Shown in pieces: positions 1 through 11,186 of a stretch of 64,000 nt of DNA. The notes below the pieces were generated by a model. The model was not told where the DNA came from and searched no databases. It saw only the letters and a list, made by a program, of their open reading frames with translations. How positions within the stretch are numbered: position 1 is the stretch's first letter; every line of letters starts with the position of its first letter. The stretch covers positions 38,186,501-38,250,500 of the forward strand of contig CM075652.1 in assembly GCA_037953625.1 (NCBI GenBank), in the 5' to 3' direction. The position numbers and the translations under genes are program-made. The DNA comes from Crotalaria pallida. Taxonomy: Eukaryota > Streptophyta > Magnoliopsida > Fabales > Fabaceae.

Positions 1-406
1 AACGTATATAACCAGGTCCCAGACACTGGCCACATTCCCAGAATGTGTCATCAAGTAGGTTACAAATTTGGTACTCCCGAAGTACCCTCCTCATATTCTT
101 AGAATATGATAAACGTTCCTACCAACCCATCTTCCATTCTATATGCATGCATGAATTCACAATCATTTAGGTTGGTTTTTATCTTTAATTCTATTATTAT
201 ACCAATGTGTTCCCAGAACACTAACATACGTTCCCAGAACGTATCGCAAACCATACTTGGAATATAATCAAGCACCACTCCCAGAGTGTGCATCACGTTC
301 CCAGAACGTGTCAAAGAAACCATGTCCCAGACAATGGCCACATTCCCAGAATGTGTCATCAAGTAGGTTGCATCAGTTTGGTACTCCTAGAGTACAGGGT
401 CATGTT
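1..406 (-). repeat. Left LTR of D, first segment, with hairpin array
   Basis: This is the part of the D left LTR that precedes the copia insertion. It matches 33840-34158 in the right LTR of D and the reverse complement of 52435-52720 in C. It is packed with small imperfect palindromes such as ACGTTCCCAGAACGT, CACATTCCCAGAATGTG and GTACTCCTAGAGTAC. It ends in ATGTT (402-406), the left target duplication of the copia element. Short ORFs here are by-products of the repeat and I do not regard them as genes. Confidence 0.85.
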
Positions 407-1974
407 TGTTGGAAACCAACAAGCGGGCTTAGCAATTACTAGAGGGGGGGCGGAATAATAATATGGAAGCAACAATGACTAATTTTCGGTGCAATTAAAA
501 GATAATTGATCAAAAGCTTGTTTTTATGAAACTGGGCAATTTACTCGAGTGAATTGAGAAACACTCGCGTGTTTTTCAGAAAACCTGAAAAACACTCGCG
601 TGAATATGAAGAACACTCGAGTGAAATGCTACGAAATACTCGAGTGATTTGGAAAACACTCGAGTGTTTTATGCAGAACAGAAAGGATCAGTTTCAGAGA
701 AATTTAGCAAAATGGTTCAATATCTTAAAGACTAGTCAAGAGCAGATATTAATCAAAGTAGAGAGAAATTAAACTAAGTTAAAACAAGTTTAAAACAAGT
801 TAATTGCAACCAATTTCTACTTGAATTATAAAAGCCCCTTTCTAGAGAACTTAGGGTTTTGGTTTTTCTTGAAATCTAAGAAAGCTATAAAAGAGAGAGA
901 CAACACCAATTTTATCCTGGTTCACACTCAATATAGAGTGCTAATCCAGTCCCCCTAATCAACTTAGGAGTTTCTACTAGTGATCAAATTGTTAGAAATT
1001 ACAAGGATAAATTGAGATTCCTCACTCAATCCTAACCCTTTTCAAGAGTGTACCAAACTCTTGAAATTTCTACCCCAACTTGATTTGGTGATGAAGAGTC
1101 CCTTCTTCTTAAGCTCCTTGGAACCTCCAAGAGCCCACCAAGCTAAGAATCCTCTTAGCCTTTGTGCTTGAGAACCTCTCAAGGCTTGAGAAACTTGGAT
1201 ACCTCACCAAGTACTTGGATACCTCACCAAGATTTTCTAAACAAGCTAAAGTGTTTGAGTGTTTGAGAATTTTACAACAAATAATTCTCTTACAATTGAA
1301 GCACACTCTCTTAACTCACTAAGACAAATAATAAAGATGAATGCTTGGTTGAGTTTAGAGAGAAATGATTTTCAACACTTGAGAGAGAATGAAATCAATT
1401 AAAGAGTGTAAGCTTGTTGCACCAAATAAAGTCCACTATTCAAAATATATGTGAGGGGACAAAAGGGAAGGAAAATCCAAGTTATTCTTCCTTTTTGTCC
1501 TCTTCTAACCTTTAAAAAATTTGCTGACAGACCTAAATCACTCGAGTTTTTTTTTTGAAAACACTCGAGTGTTTTTGGTCAACTCTGATAGTGTTGCTTT
1601 TTACTTTATCCAACGGCTATATTACTGAAAGTTCATAAATCACTCGAGTGAATTGAGAATCACTCGAGTGAATTGCTCAATGTTAGAAAAATTAAGTTTT
1701 TCTAACATTGTTTTCAATTCTCTTCTCAAGTCTAATTGGTTTTAATCTCAACCTTTCATGCATGATTATTATTTGACCTTATGTGAGAATAAAAACCTAA
1801 ACTACCCACTCTCATAAATAAAATAAAATACATTAAAATTAAATGAGAATGAATAATTAACTAAGCACTTGATCTTCTTTAATGTTGGGCTTGCATTCTT
1901 CACTTTAAGTCCATAATTTAATTACATTGTCATGATCAAAATTAATCCGCCTTAATCGGAGACTTGATTTTACA
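407..1974 (-). repeat. 3' LTR of the copia element
   Basis: 1568 bp, starting TGTTGG and ending TTACA on the plus strand, nearly identical to 9617-11181. It holds the run AGAGGGGGG near its outer end, which recurs in the other copia LTRs of this window, and a conserved block with ATCCTGGTTCAC and CCAGTCCCCC at about 915-953. Two clusters of CTCGAG palindromes lie at 541-668 and 1538-1672. Confidence 0.95.
541..668. repeat. Cluster of paired ACTCGAGTG palindromes (outer cluster of the copia LTR)
   Basis: Six copies of ACTCGAGTG or ACTCGCGTG lie within 130 bp. Typical centre-to-centre distances are 20 to 23 bp, with one of 31. The same cluster is present in the other LTR at about 9750-9875. 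No known LTR feature explains it. Confidence 0.85.
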
Positions 1975-2001
1975 ATCTCCCCCTTTTTGATGATGACAAA
2001 A
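1975..2001 (-). other. Polypurine tract of the copia element
   Basis: Directly inside the 3' LTR the plus strand reads ATCTCCCCCTTTTTGATGAT. On the minus strand this is a purine run ending AAAAAGGGGGAGAT next to the LTR, the expected plus-strand primer. The same motif follows the third copia LTR at 63974. Confidence 0.9.
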
Positions 2002-2544
2002 TAATTAAATCTCTAGCACTTGAGAGCTCCCCCTCAATCTAGGAACCTTTTTAACCTGTACAATCCAGAAAATGCCAAGCACAACGTAATACAATAATAA
2101 ACATAATCAAGTGCTCATTGGTATCAGAGCAAGAGCATATATCATCAGAGTGTAAGCAAGAAGGCGGGAAAAAAATGCTCTCTTTCTCTTTAATCTCCTT
2201 TCTCCCCCTTTTTGTCATGATCAAAAAAATAACATTTTGGAAACCAAGGTGGAGAATGAAGGATACCAATAAGAAAACTTTCCCTTAAGAGTAAATAAGA
2301 CACAAAATATGACTATGAAGCAATATTGAAAAACTTTAAAGAACATGAAAATCATGAAGAAAAACATGATTAATGCATAAATGTCATAAACCCATCATTC
2401 CAACACACCATAACTAGACCATAAAACATGAGTGTTAATCAAAGTACACCCAACTCCAAAAACAACAAAATACTCAAAAAGTTCAACATAGCTAAAAAGA
2501 AAGACATAGTCATAAAAATAAGAAGTGCAAAGGAGCATCAGGAC
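2002..2544 (-). other. 3' untranslated region of the copia element
   Basis: Non-coding stretch between the extra ORF and the polypurine tract. It is AT-rich with no repeat or gene that I can see. A short ORF around 2051-2269 has no recognisable features and is probably chance. Confidence 0.6.
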
Positions 2545-3921
2545 TCAGGCAGATGGTGGCTGCTGATCGTCATCGCGAGGATAGGGCTGAAGTCTCCCAA
2601 GAGCGGACAGAATCTGACTCAGATCGGAGTGCACATGGCCAAAGCTAGCATCCACACTAGCGAAGTGGGCATCAAGCCTACCATGAAGAGCAGAGTGCTG
2701 GAGGTCCATTTGAGCCCTCATGTCAAACAAGGTCGCCCTTTGCTCTTGAGCTTGAATTTCCAAAGCATCCAAGCGCCCATCTCTCCGATCAACCCGACCA
2801 GTCATAAAATTCCTATACTCCTCAGCCTGATGTCCCATGGAGGCAAACCGTCCATCAAAACCGTCCATCCTCTCATCCATATACACCCTGAACTCTGCAA
2901 ATTGGGTGTTCCAGGACCCCGGTGTATCAAAGTTAATGTCATCAGTCGGATCACCATGGGGTACACTACCACTTCCTCCGGCCTGCTGGGCAAAAGCAGC
3001 CTGCTCCTCCTCTAGCTGCTGAGGGTCAACGCCCAGCTGATCTGCAGCCTGCTGAACATTGCCTTGACCCCTCAGAGCAGCTGCCTCATCAAAATATAAG
3101 CATCGATTACCGAAGTATTCGATGTCCATCTTACCCAAAGAGATGTCAGAAAAGGCATGGATTTTTGCAGGTAGACGAACGACAGACTCTATTTCTGGAA
3201 TTTGAACCTCAAAATGTTGAAGGATTCTGCACACAAGCATTGGGTAAGGGAGGTGTTGCTTAGGTTTGGAGTCGGAGGCTTGTTTCATCTTAGCAAGGAT
3301 AATGGAAGCCCAATTCAAAACATTACCATTTAAAATGGCATTCATAGCTCTTAGTTCAATTTGAATGGGGCGGGAGTAATTTGGAGAAGTTTGGGGCAAC
3401 AAAATATGGCTAATGATATAGTGGAGGACTCTATTGTTGGCTGTCATGTGGTTTGCCTTCTTCTCGCCCTTGAGATATGCACGATTGGGGCGGAGTAAGT
3501 TACGGAAAATAGGGTCAACATCCCCTTTTGATGTTCCTTCGCCCGATCGTGAAATCCCAAAGACTTGGAATAAAGCCTTGGGGGTAACCTCAAAACGTTT
3601 TCCTAACACGGAGGTCTCATATGAATTACCATTTTGCCTAAAGTTCGCATAAAATTGTCTAACTAGCCTAATGTAAATAGGGCCATTAAACGATATGAAA
3701 CCCATAAGCTTTTGAGTTTTGAGGGCATTGACAAAAGGGAATCCTCTACTATTGAGATAAGCTTCACTTACCCATGTTTGAGCAGCATAATCGTTGGAAG
3801 CAAACTTTCTCTCCCTCTCAATGCAATTAGCTCTTTGGTAGAAATCATCCTCCTCCTCTTCAATAGGTTCCTCCATTCTAGGCTTTTTCTCTTTTCTTCT
3901 GATGTCCGATGATGAAGCCAT
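2545..3921 (-). CDS. Extra ORF downstream of pol (env-like position), putative plant transposon protein domain
   Basis: An intact 458-residue frame starting at ATG 3921; an in-frame GTG lies two codons upstream. It begins MASSSDIRRKEKKPRMEEP, a basic then acidic N-terminus with no signal peptide. Around residues 45-120 it has NALKTQKLMGFISF, then IRLVRQFYANF, then GKRFEVTPKALFQVFG. That pattern matches the plant transposon protein domain found in many retroelement-borne ORFs (Pfam family recalled, not searched). The C-terminal third is rich in Q, D and R and looks like a coiled coil. I see no membrane segment, so it is not a classic envelope protein despite its position. It is the only undamaged long frame of this element. 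Function unknown; Gag- or host-interacting roles are only guesses. Confidence 0.75.
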   Translation of the reverse strand: MASSSDIRRKEKKPRMEEPIEEEEDDFYQRANCIERERKFASNDYAAQTWVSEAYLNSRGFPFVNALKTQKLMGFISFNGPIYIRLVRQFYANFRQNGNSYETSVLGKRFEVTPKALFQVFGISRSGEGTSKGDVDPIFRNLLRPNRAYLKGEKKANHMTANNRVLHYIISHILLPQTSPNYSRPIQIELRAMNAILNGNVLNWASIILAKMKQASDSKPKQHLPYPMLVCRILQHFEVQIPEIESVVRLPAKIHAFSDISLGKMDIEYFGNRCLYFDEAAALRGQGNVQQAADQLGVDPQQLEEEQAAFAQQAGGSGSVPHGDPTDDINFDTPGSWNTQFAEFRVYMDERMDGFDGRFASMGHQAEEYRNFMTGRVDRRDGRLDALEIQAQEQRATLFDMRAQMDLQHSALHGRLDAHFASVDASFGHVHSDLSQILSALGRLQPYPRDDDQQPPSA

Positions 3922-4685
3922 TTGCACTTACAATTGAACACTAGAAGAAATTTTGAGAATTTGGGGTTTTGGGAAGTTAGGGTTTTGGAAAGGGAATGAT
4001 GAATTTGATGGTTAAAAATGTGGATTTGATGTGAAATAAGGATGGGAATGAGTTTAGAAGATGAAATCTTGTTGAAATATGAAAGAAATATTGATTTTGG
4101 GTGAAATATGTGATGAAAGGGATGAGAGAACAGAGAAAACGCAGGTATGGAGAGAGAAGAGTTCGTGCAGATCTGGGCAAAGTCGCAGCAGTATCAGACT
4201 AAATCTGATGAATTCACTCGAGTGAATTTAAAAACACTCGCGTCAATTTGAATTCACTCGCGTGTTGGCCGAAAATTGGATTTTCAGAAAACTGCGATTC
4301 ACTCGAGTGAAATGGGATTCACTCGAGTGGTGGCCGAAAGTGTGATTTTTCCATAGGCTCAAAACACTCGAGTGATTTAGAAAACACTCGAGTATTTTCC
4401 ATCAGACCTGCTCAAAAACTTTTTCAATTAAAATTGATTTAATTTTGAATTAAAATTACTCGAGTGATATTAGAAACACTCGAGTCTTTTTATCAGTGAA
4501 GCTTAAAAACACAGTTTTTAAAACACAAAACACAAAATTCACCACATGTAATGAAGACAATAGATAGGAAACATAATCACACACAGTTAGAACATAAATT
4601 TTTAAGCTCTCAAGGCAAATTCAATCAAGTATCACTACACATTAAATTTAGACACATTTGGTGATTTTCAAATGGCACAAATCAA
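3922..4685 (-). other. Spacer between pol and the extra ORF, with palindrome pairs
   Basis: No credible gene. At 4213-4485 there are about ten ACTCGAGTG/ACTCGCGTG copies arranged in pairs exactly 20 bp apart, the same motif as in the LTRs. It may serve as the leader of a subgenomic message for the extra ORF, but nothing in the sequence proves this. Confidence 0.6.
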
Positions 4686-7600
4686 TTAGTTTATACTAGA
4701 CTCATCTAAAATACCAAGTTCACCTCTTATATGATAGAAGGTATCCCTTGGTAAGGGTTTTGTAAAAATGTCCGCTAATTGATTTGTGGTACTTACAAAT
4801 TCAATTGTGCAATCACCCTTTTGAACATGATCTCTTAGGAAATGATGCCTAATTTCAATGTGTTTAGTCCTTGAGTGATACACCGGATTCTTAGTTAGGT
4901 TAATGGCACTCGTGTTATCGCATTTTATGGGAACACTTTCTAATTTTAAACCAAAGTCCGATAATTGTTGTTTCATCCACAAGAGTTAGCACAACAACTA
5001 CCGACGGCGATATATTCCGCTTCGGCGGTGGAAAGAGCAACACAAGCTTGCTTTTTAGAAAACCATGACACTAGTGAACTTCCCAATAAATGGCAAGTAC
5101 CACTAGTGCTTTTGCGATCAAGCTTCCATCCAGCGAAGTCAGAATCCGAATAACCAACTAAACTAAGACTAGTATCACTAGGATACCATAGTCCGGTGTT
5201 AATTGTTCCTTTAAGATATTTAAAAATATGTTTAACCGCGGATAAGTGTGATTCTTTAGGATTTGCTTGAAAACGGGCACACATGCATACACTAAACATA
5301 ATATCCGGTCTAGATGCGGTAAGATATAGAAGACTACCTATCATGCCTCTATATTTACTAACATCAACCGGTGTACCTTTGTCATCCTTGTCTAGGTAGC
5401 ATGATGTGCTCATGGGAGTATATGCTTCTTTGCATTTGTCCATTCCGAATTTTCCAAGGAGCTCCTTGCAATATTTTCCTTGATGCACAAAAATCCCCTC
5501 CTTGACTTGCTTGATTTGAAGTCCTAGGAAGAACTTGAGCTCCCCATCATGGACATTTCAAATTCCTTTTTCATCAAGTTAGAGAACTTTCTACACAAGG
5601 ACACGTTAGTGGCACCAAAGATAATATCATCTACATATATTTGCACTAACAAAATGTCCTCTTTGGTTTTATAGATGAATAGGGTATTATCAACCTTTCC
5701 CCTTTGAAAGTCATTTTCTAATAAAAAGGTGCTTAATCAATCATACCAAGCTCTAGGAGCTTGTTTTAATCCATAAAGTGCCTTTTTCAATTTATAAACA
5801 TGGTTTGGAAATTCATGACTTTCAAAACCGGGTGGTTGCTTAACATACACTTCTTCATTTATGAAACCATTCAAGAAAGCACTCTTGACATCCATTTGAT
5901 AAAGAGTGAATTTCATTATTGATGAAAAGGCAAGCAAAATTCGGATTGCCTCAAGGCGTGCAACCGGAGCAAAGGTCTCATCATAATCAACACCTTCCTC
6001 TTGGTTGTACCCTTGGGCAACAAGTCTCGCTTTGTTTCTTATAATCAAACCGGATTCATCAAGCTTATTTCTATAAATCCATTTTACACCAATTATGGTA
6101 TGATCATTGGGTGTAGGCACTAGTTCCCAAACATCATTTCTAATAAATTGATTTAGTTCTTCTTGCATGGCCATAACCCAATGTTCATCCTTAATTGCAT
6201 CTTTAATTGAATTTGGTTCGATTTGAGAAACAAAGGAAACAAAATGACAAATATTTTGAATTGACCTACGAGTTAACACTCCCTTTGAAAGGTCTCTTAT
6301 GACATTGTCAATAGGGTGAGCTTTCACCGTTTTCCAAGCCGGATCAAGTTCATCCTTGATTTCTCCGTCATCCTTTGATTTTTCCATCTCTTTGTCAACA
6401 TTGGAAATCTCAAGTCCATCATCACTACCATCACATAAAACTCTATCTTCTTTCGAAGACTCATTAAAAACTATGTGAATTGATTCTTCAATAGTCATAG
6501 TTCGTTTATTATAAACTCTAAAAGCTTTACTATGAGAAGAGTAACCCAAAAATATTCCCTCATCCGATTTAGAATCAAATTTTCCAAGTTGATCATTTCC
6601 ATTGTTTAAAATGTACACTTTGCATCCAAAAACATGGAAATGGGATATATTGGGTTTTCTACCTTTGTAAAGCTCATAGGGGGTTTTCTTTAACATGGGC
6701 CTAATAAAGATTCTATTCATTACATAACAAGCCGTATTAACGGCATCGGCCCAAAAATAGTGAGGTACTTGAGAATCATTTAACATGGTTCTAGCAAGTT
6801 CCTCTAGCACCCTATTTTTCCTTTCAACAACTCCATTTTGTTTCGGAGTTCTTGGTGCTGAATATTGGTGCTCAATTCCATGCTTATCACAAAATCTATC
6901 AAATTTGTAGTTTTCAAATTCACCTCCATGGTCGGTTCAAATAATAATCACCTTTTGGTTTACTTGGTTTTGGGCAAGTTTAATGTGGCGTTTAAAAGAC
7001 TTGTAGGCCTCACTCTTAGCACTTAAAAATAATGTCCATGTAAATCTTGAAAAATCATCAACAATCACCAAGGCATAGTAGTTGCCACCAAAGCTTTTAA
7101 CTTGAGAAGGTCCAAACAAGTCCATGTAGAGCATTTCCAATGGTCTTGTTGTGGACACATCATTTTTGGAACTAAAATGATTTTTAGTTTGTTTGCACTT
7201 CTTGCAAGGAGTGCAATCACCTTTAATTTGAAAATTGAGCTTTGGTAAACCAACTACTAAGTCTTTGGATTGAAGTTTCTTAAGTTGATTTACATTAATG
7301 TGAGCGGTCCTACGATGCCATAACCAAGTATCACTTTCTTTGCTAATTAAACACTTTGAAACTAAAGAAGTGATATTATTCAATTCAACCATGTAAGTGT
7401 TATTAGACCTTTTTCCAACAAATTTGATAGATTCATCTTTGTCACTTTTTATGAGACAATGAGTAGAGGTAAATAGTACATGGTTACCAATATCACACAA
7501 TTGACTAATGCTCAAAAGATTATGCTCTAATCCTTGAACATAAAGTACATTGTCAATAACCAAGTTGGAAGAATTACCAATTTTACCTATACCAAGTATT

Positions 7601-7740
7601 TTGCCTTTGTTGTTGTCTCCATAAGTGACATATCCCTTTTCCTTAGGAGTAAGCTCAATGAAGTGTCGCTTATCTCCCGTCATGTGCCTAGAACATCCAC
7701 TATCAAGTATCCAAAGTTGCTTTCCGGTTCTAAGGCACAC
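4686..7740 (-). pseudogene. pol: copia pol: protease, integrase, reverse transcriptase, RNase H (broken)
   Basis: Reads on the minus strand from about 7740 to the stop at 4686. Protease has DSGCSRHMTG. The GAG-pre-integrase zinc motif (HRRTAHIN, then CTPCKKC) and the integrase core (YMDLFGP, TDHGGEFE, KQNGVVERKN) follow. RT contains GVKWIYRNKLDESG, QMDVKSAFLNG and the catalytic YVDD at about 5625. RNase H carries GYSDSDFAG, TAEAEYIA and TKHIEIRHHFLRDHV. Lesions: TGA at about 6934 in integrase just before TDHGGEFE; TGA at 5734-5736 after PRAWYD; a 1-bp loss near 5543 after FEMSMMG; and a 1-bp loss near 4987 after GSCCA. Both nonsense codons look like CGA to TGA changes. Domain order and motifs are intact, so the decay is recent. 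Confidence 0.93.
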
Positions 7741-7753
7741 CTACAAGACATAA

Positions 7754-9547
7754 TCATTTGCTCATTTTGGGTACCCAAATTATGTTGGGTCCCTTTTTGT
7801 TAGTCTTGGATGATTCTCCCTTCTTAATCCAAACATAAGTACCATTTTGAATTCCAAAAGATTTGATATGGCACTTATTGTTGGTATGTCCAAATTTTCC
7901 ACAATAAAAGCAAGTTGGTTTCTTTGTAAAATCAATTTTTGAGAATGAACCAACTTCTTTATTTTTCTTTTTCTTGTGGACATATCCTAAACCGGTTTTG
8001 TTTGAATTGTGTCTAAGAGAACCAATCAACCGATCTAGGTTTCTATCACTTTTGTTAAAAGTGTTGAGTTTGATTTTCAAATCATTTACTTCCTTTTCAA
8101 GCTCACAACACTTTTCACAATGAGTGATGATATATGATGGATTTGCATTCTCACAAACATGACTAGAGTTAGCAAGTTCCAAGGATGCATTTTGGAGTTT
8201 CAAATCATTAATAGATTTTTCTAATTCATTGATTTCTTTTTGGTACTCCAAAAGCTTCTTTCCTTTTTCTTTGTTAACTTTAGCAAGTCTTTCAAATTGA
8301 GTGAGCATTTCATTATATTCATTTAACAAATCATCATAAGAAATAGTATGAGAAGAGGTGTAAGAATAATTAGATGATACCTCATCCTCACTCTCATTGC
8401 CATTTCTTTCACTACTTGAGGAGGCTTCATTGTCATTCTTGGCCATGAGGCATAGCTTGGCTTCCTCATCATCCGAACTACTTGAGGATGACTTGGAATC
8501 CTTTTCCAGTTCATCCCAAACAATGTAAGCTCTTTTCCCCTTGCCATCTTGAGTCTTCCTCTCATTCTTTCTCAAGTAGGTGGGACATTCCATTCTTATG
8601 TGTCCTATCCCACCACACTCATGACACTTCACAATTTCACTTGAGCTTTTATTTCTTTGCTTGTTATCCTTGGATCTTTTGTCTTGAGGTCTCTTGTCCT
8701 TAGAGAATGATGAACTACCCTTTTTGCCTTTGAGGAATTTGTTGAACCTCTTGGCAAATAAACTAATGTCTTCCTCATTTAGAGCACGATCGGAGCCTTC
8801 ACTTGAAGATTCATCTTCATCCTCTTTTGACATTTTGGTTGAGGCTTTTAGAGAGATGCTCTTCTTTTTCTTGTCCGAGTCTTCATTTAAGTGAAGTCTT
8901 GATAGTTCCATTTCATGTTCTTGGAGCTTCCCAAACAAGGTTGTCAAGTCCATAGATTTTACATCCTTAGCTTCCTTGATGGCGGTCACCTTAGGTTGCC
9001 ATCTCCTATCAAGACATCTCAAGACTTTGTTAGTAGTTTCACCATCTCTAAATTCCTTTCCTAAGCCAATCAATTGGTTAACGATATGTGTGAACCTTGT
9101 TTGCATATCATTGATAGACTCATTAGGGAACATATGAAAGAGCTCATATTCATGAGTTAAAGCATTTAATCTTGAGTCTCTAACTTCACTAGTTCCCTAA
9201 TGAGTAATTTGCAAGGTATCCCACATTTCTTTAGCCGATTGACATTGGGAAATCCTATGAAATTCATTTTTGGACAAAGCGGAGAAGATGATATTTTTAG
9301 CTTTTAAATCATATGAAACTTTCTTTTTATCATCTTCATTCCAACTTGTCCTAGGAATAACAATGGCTTCACCATTAATCACTCTTCTAGGAATCTAAGG
9401 ACCTTTTTCAATTGCATCCCAAATATCGGTGTCTATTGCTTCTACAAAGACTCTCATCCTAACCTTCCAATAAGAATAATCTTCACCACTGAAGAATGGA
9501 GGTCGGTTAAGAGACATAGACCCTTCTTGTTGATTGCTAGAGCCCAT
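7754..9547 (-). pseudogene. gag: copia gag with two zinc knuckles (two nonsense codons)
   Basis: Likely start is ATG at 9547 (MGSSNQQEGSMSLNRPPFF), about 55 bp after the primer site, giving roughly 600 codons, long as in SIRE/Maximus. The N-terminal half is the UBN2-type capsid region (YWKVRMRVFVEA, KEMWDTLQITH, NDMQTRFTHIVNQL). Two CCHC knuckles follow: CHECGGIGHIRMEC at about 8600 and CFYCGKFGHTNNKC at about 7900. A Ser/Glu-rich acidic stretch lies between them, with a coiled-coil-like region. Two in-frame TAG codons interrupt it at 9395-9397 and 9197-9199. The frame ends in TGA after WVPKMSK, next to the protease region, which is in another frame. Confidence 0.92.
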
Positions 9548-9602
9548 TTGTTTCCAAAAGGATCTTTTTCGAAAAAGCTTTTACGCTCGATCTTTCGACC
9601 GA

Positions 9603-9614
9603 GCTCTGATACCA
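9603..9614 (-). other. Primer binding site, tRNA-iMet (copia element)
   Basis: On the minus strand TGGTATCAGAGC, complementary to the 3' end of plant initiator methionine tRNA, follows the 5' LTR end after a 2-nt spacer. Confidence 0.95.
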
Positions 9615-9616
9615 CT

Positions 9617-11181
9617 TGTTGGAAACCAACAAGCGGGCTTAGCAATTACTAGAGGGGGGTGAATAGTAATATGGAAGCAACAATGACTAATTTTCGGTGC
9701 AATTAAAAGATAATTGATCAAAAGCTTGTTTTTCTGAAACTGGGCAATTTACTCGAGTGAATTAAGAAACACTCGCGTGTTTTTCAGAAAACCTGAAAAA
9801 CACTCGCGTGAAAATGAAGAACACTCGAGTGAAATGCTACGAAATACTCGAGTGATTTGGAAAACACTCGAGTGTTTTATGCAGAACAGAAAGGATCAGT
9901 TTCAGAGAAATTTAGCAAAATGGTTCAATATCTTAAAGACTAGTCAAGAGCAGATATTAATCAAAGTAGAGAGCAATTAAACTAAGTTAAAACAAGTTGA
10001 AAACAAGTTAATTGCAACCAATTTCTACTTGAATTATAAAAGCCCCTTTCTAGAGAACTTAGGGTTTTGGTTTTTCTTGAAATCTAAGAAAGCTATAAAA
10101 GAGAGAGACAACACCAATTTTATCCTGGTTCACACTCAATATAGAGTGCTAATCCAGTCCCCCTAATCAACTTAGGAGTTTCTACTAGTGATCAAATTGT
10201 TAGAAATTACAAGGATAAATTGAGATTCCTCACTCAATCCTAACCCTTTTCAAGAGTGTACCAAACTCTTGAAATTTCTACCCCAACTTGATTTGGTGAT
10301 GAAGAGTCCCTTCTTCTTAAGCTCCTTGGAACCTCCAAGAGCCCACCAAGCTAAGAATCCTCTTAGTCTTTGTGCTTGAGAACCTCTCAAGGCTTAAGAA
10401 ACTTGGATACCTCACCAAGTACTTGGATACCTCACCAAGATTTTCTAAACAAGCTAAAGTGTTTGAGTGTTTGAGAATTTTACAACAAATAATTCTCTTA
10501 CAATTGAAGCACACTCTCTTAACTCACTAAGACAAATAATAAAGATGAATGCTTGGTTGAGTTTAGAGAGAAATGATTTTCAACACTTGAGAGAGAATGA
10601 AATCAATTAAAGAGTGTAAGCTTGTTGCACCAAATAAAGTCCACTATTCAGAATATATGTGAGGGGACAAAAGGGAAGGAAAAACCAAGTTATTCTTCCT
10701 TTTTGTCCTCTTCTAACGTTTAAAAAATTTGCTGACAGACCTAAATCACTCGAGTTATTTTTTGAAAACACTCGAGTGTTTTTGGTCAACTCTGATAGTG
10801 TTGCTTTTTACTTTATCCAACGGCTATATTACTGAAAGTTCATAAATCACTCAAGTGAATTGAGAATCACTCGAGTGAATTGCTCAATGTTAGAAAAATT
10901 AAGTTTTTCTAACATTGTTTTCAATTCTCTTCTCAAGTCTAATTGGTTTTAATCTCAACCTTTCATGGATGATTATTATTTGACCTTATGTGAGAATAAA
11001 AACCTAAACTACCCACTCTCATAAATAAAATAAAATACATTAAAATTAAATGAGAATGAATAATTAACTAAGCACTTGATCTTCTTTAATGTTGGGCTTG
11101 CATTCTTCACTTTAAGTGCATAATTTAATTACATTGTCATCATCAAAATTAATCCGCCTTAATCGGAGACTTGATTTTTCA
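9617..11181 (-). repeat. 5' LTR of the copia element
   Basis: 1565 bp, TGTTGG to TTTCA, followed by the target duplication ATGTT at 11182-11186. It is nearly identical to 407-1974. Differences are scattered single bases, a shorter T-run in the inner palindrome cluster and a few changes inside palindromes (one CACTCGAGTG has become CACTCAAGTG). Short ORFs such as 10317-10514 are shared by both LTRs and have no recognisable product. Confidence 0.95.
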
Positions 11182-11186
11182 ATGTT

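Larger units (their letters stand above)
407..11181 (-). mobile_element. Ty1/copia element, SIRE/Maximus type, full length but coding-defective
   Basis: A 10.8-kb element on the minus strand, flanked by the 5-bp duplication ATGTT (402-406 and 11182-11186). The right LTR of D at 34153-34162 shows the unoccupied site with a single ATGTT followed by CCCATTAATT, which proves the insertion. Order in sense direction: 5' LTR, tRNA-iMet primer site, gag, protease, integrase, RT, RNase H, a spacer, an extra ORF, polypurine tract and 3' LTR. Integrase before RT is the copia order. Long gag, two zinc knuckles and an extra downstream ORF fit SIRE/Maximus. I count about 20 differences between the 1.57-kb LTRs by eye, so the insertion is young. 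Confidence 0.95.

Noticed and set aside
257..442. Short frames over the hairpin arrays (also 34 kb, 39 kb, 47 kb, 52 kb, 59 kb)
   Set aside because: Residues simply restate the repeated TTCCCAGAA words; no domain, and frames are not kept between LTR copies.
541..1672. CRISPR-like array of short repeats
   Set aside because: Repeats are palindromes with irregular clusters inside a plant LTR; no cas genes and a eukaryotic context.
2545..3921. Retroviral envelope gene in the copia element
   Set aside because: Position is env-like, but there is no signal peptide, membrane segment or cleavage motif; the domain pattern is of the plant transposon protein type.
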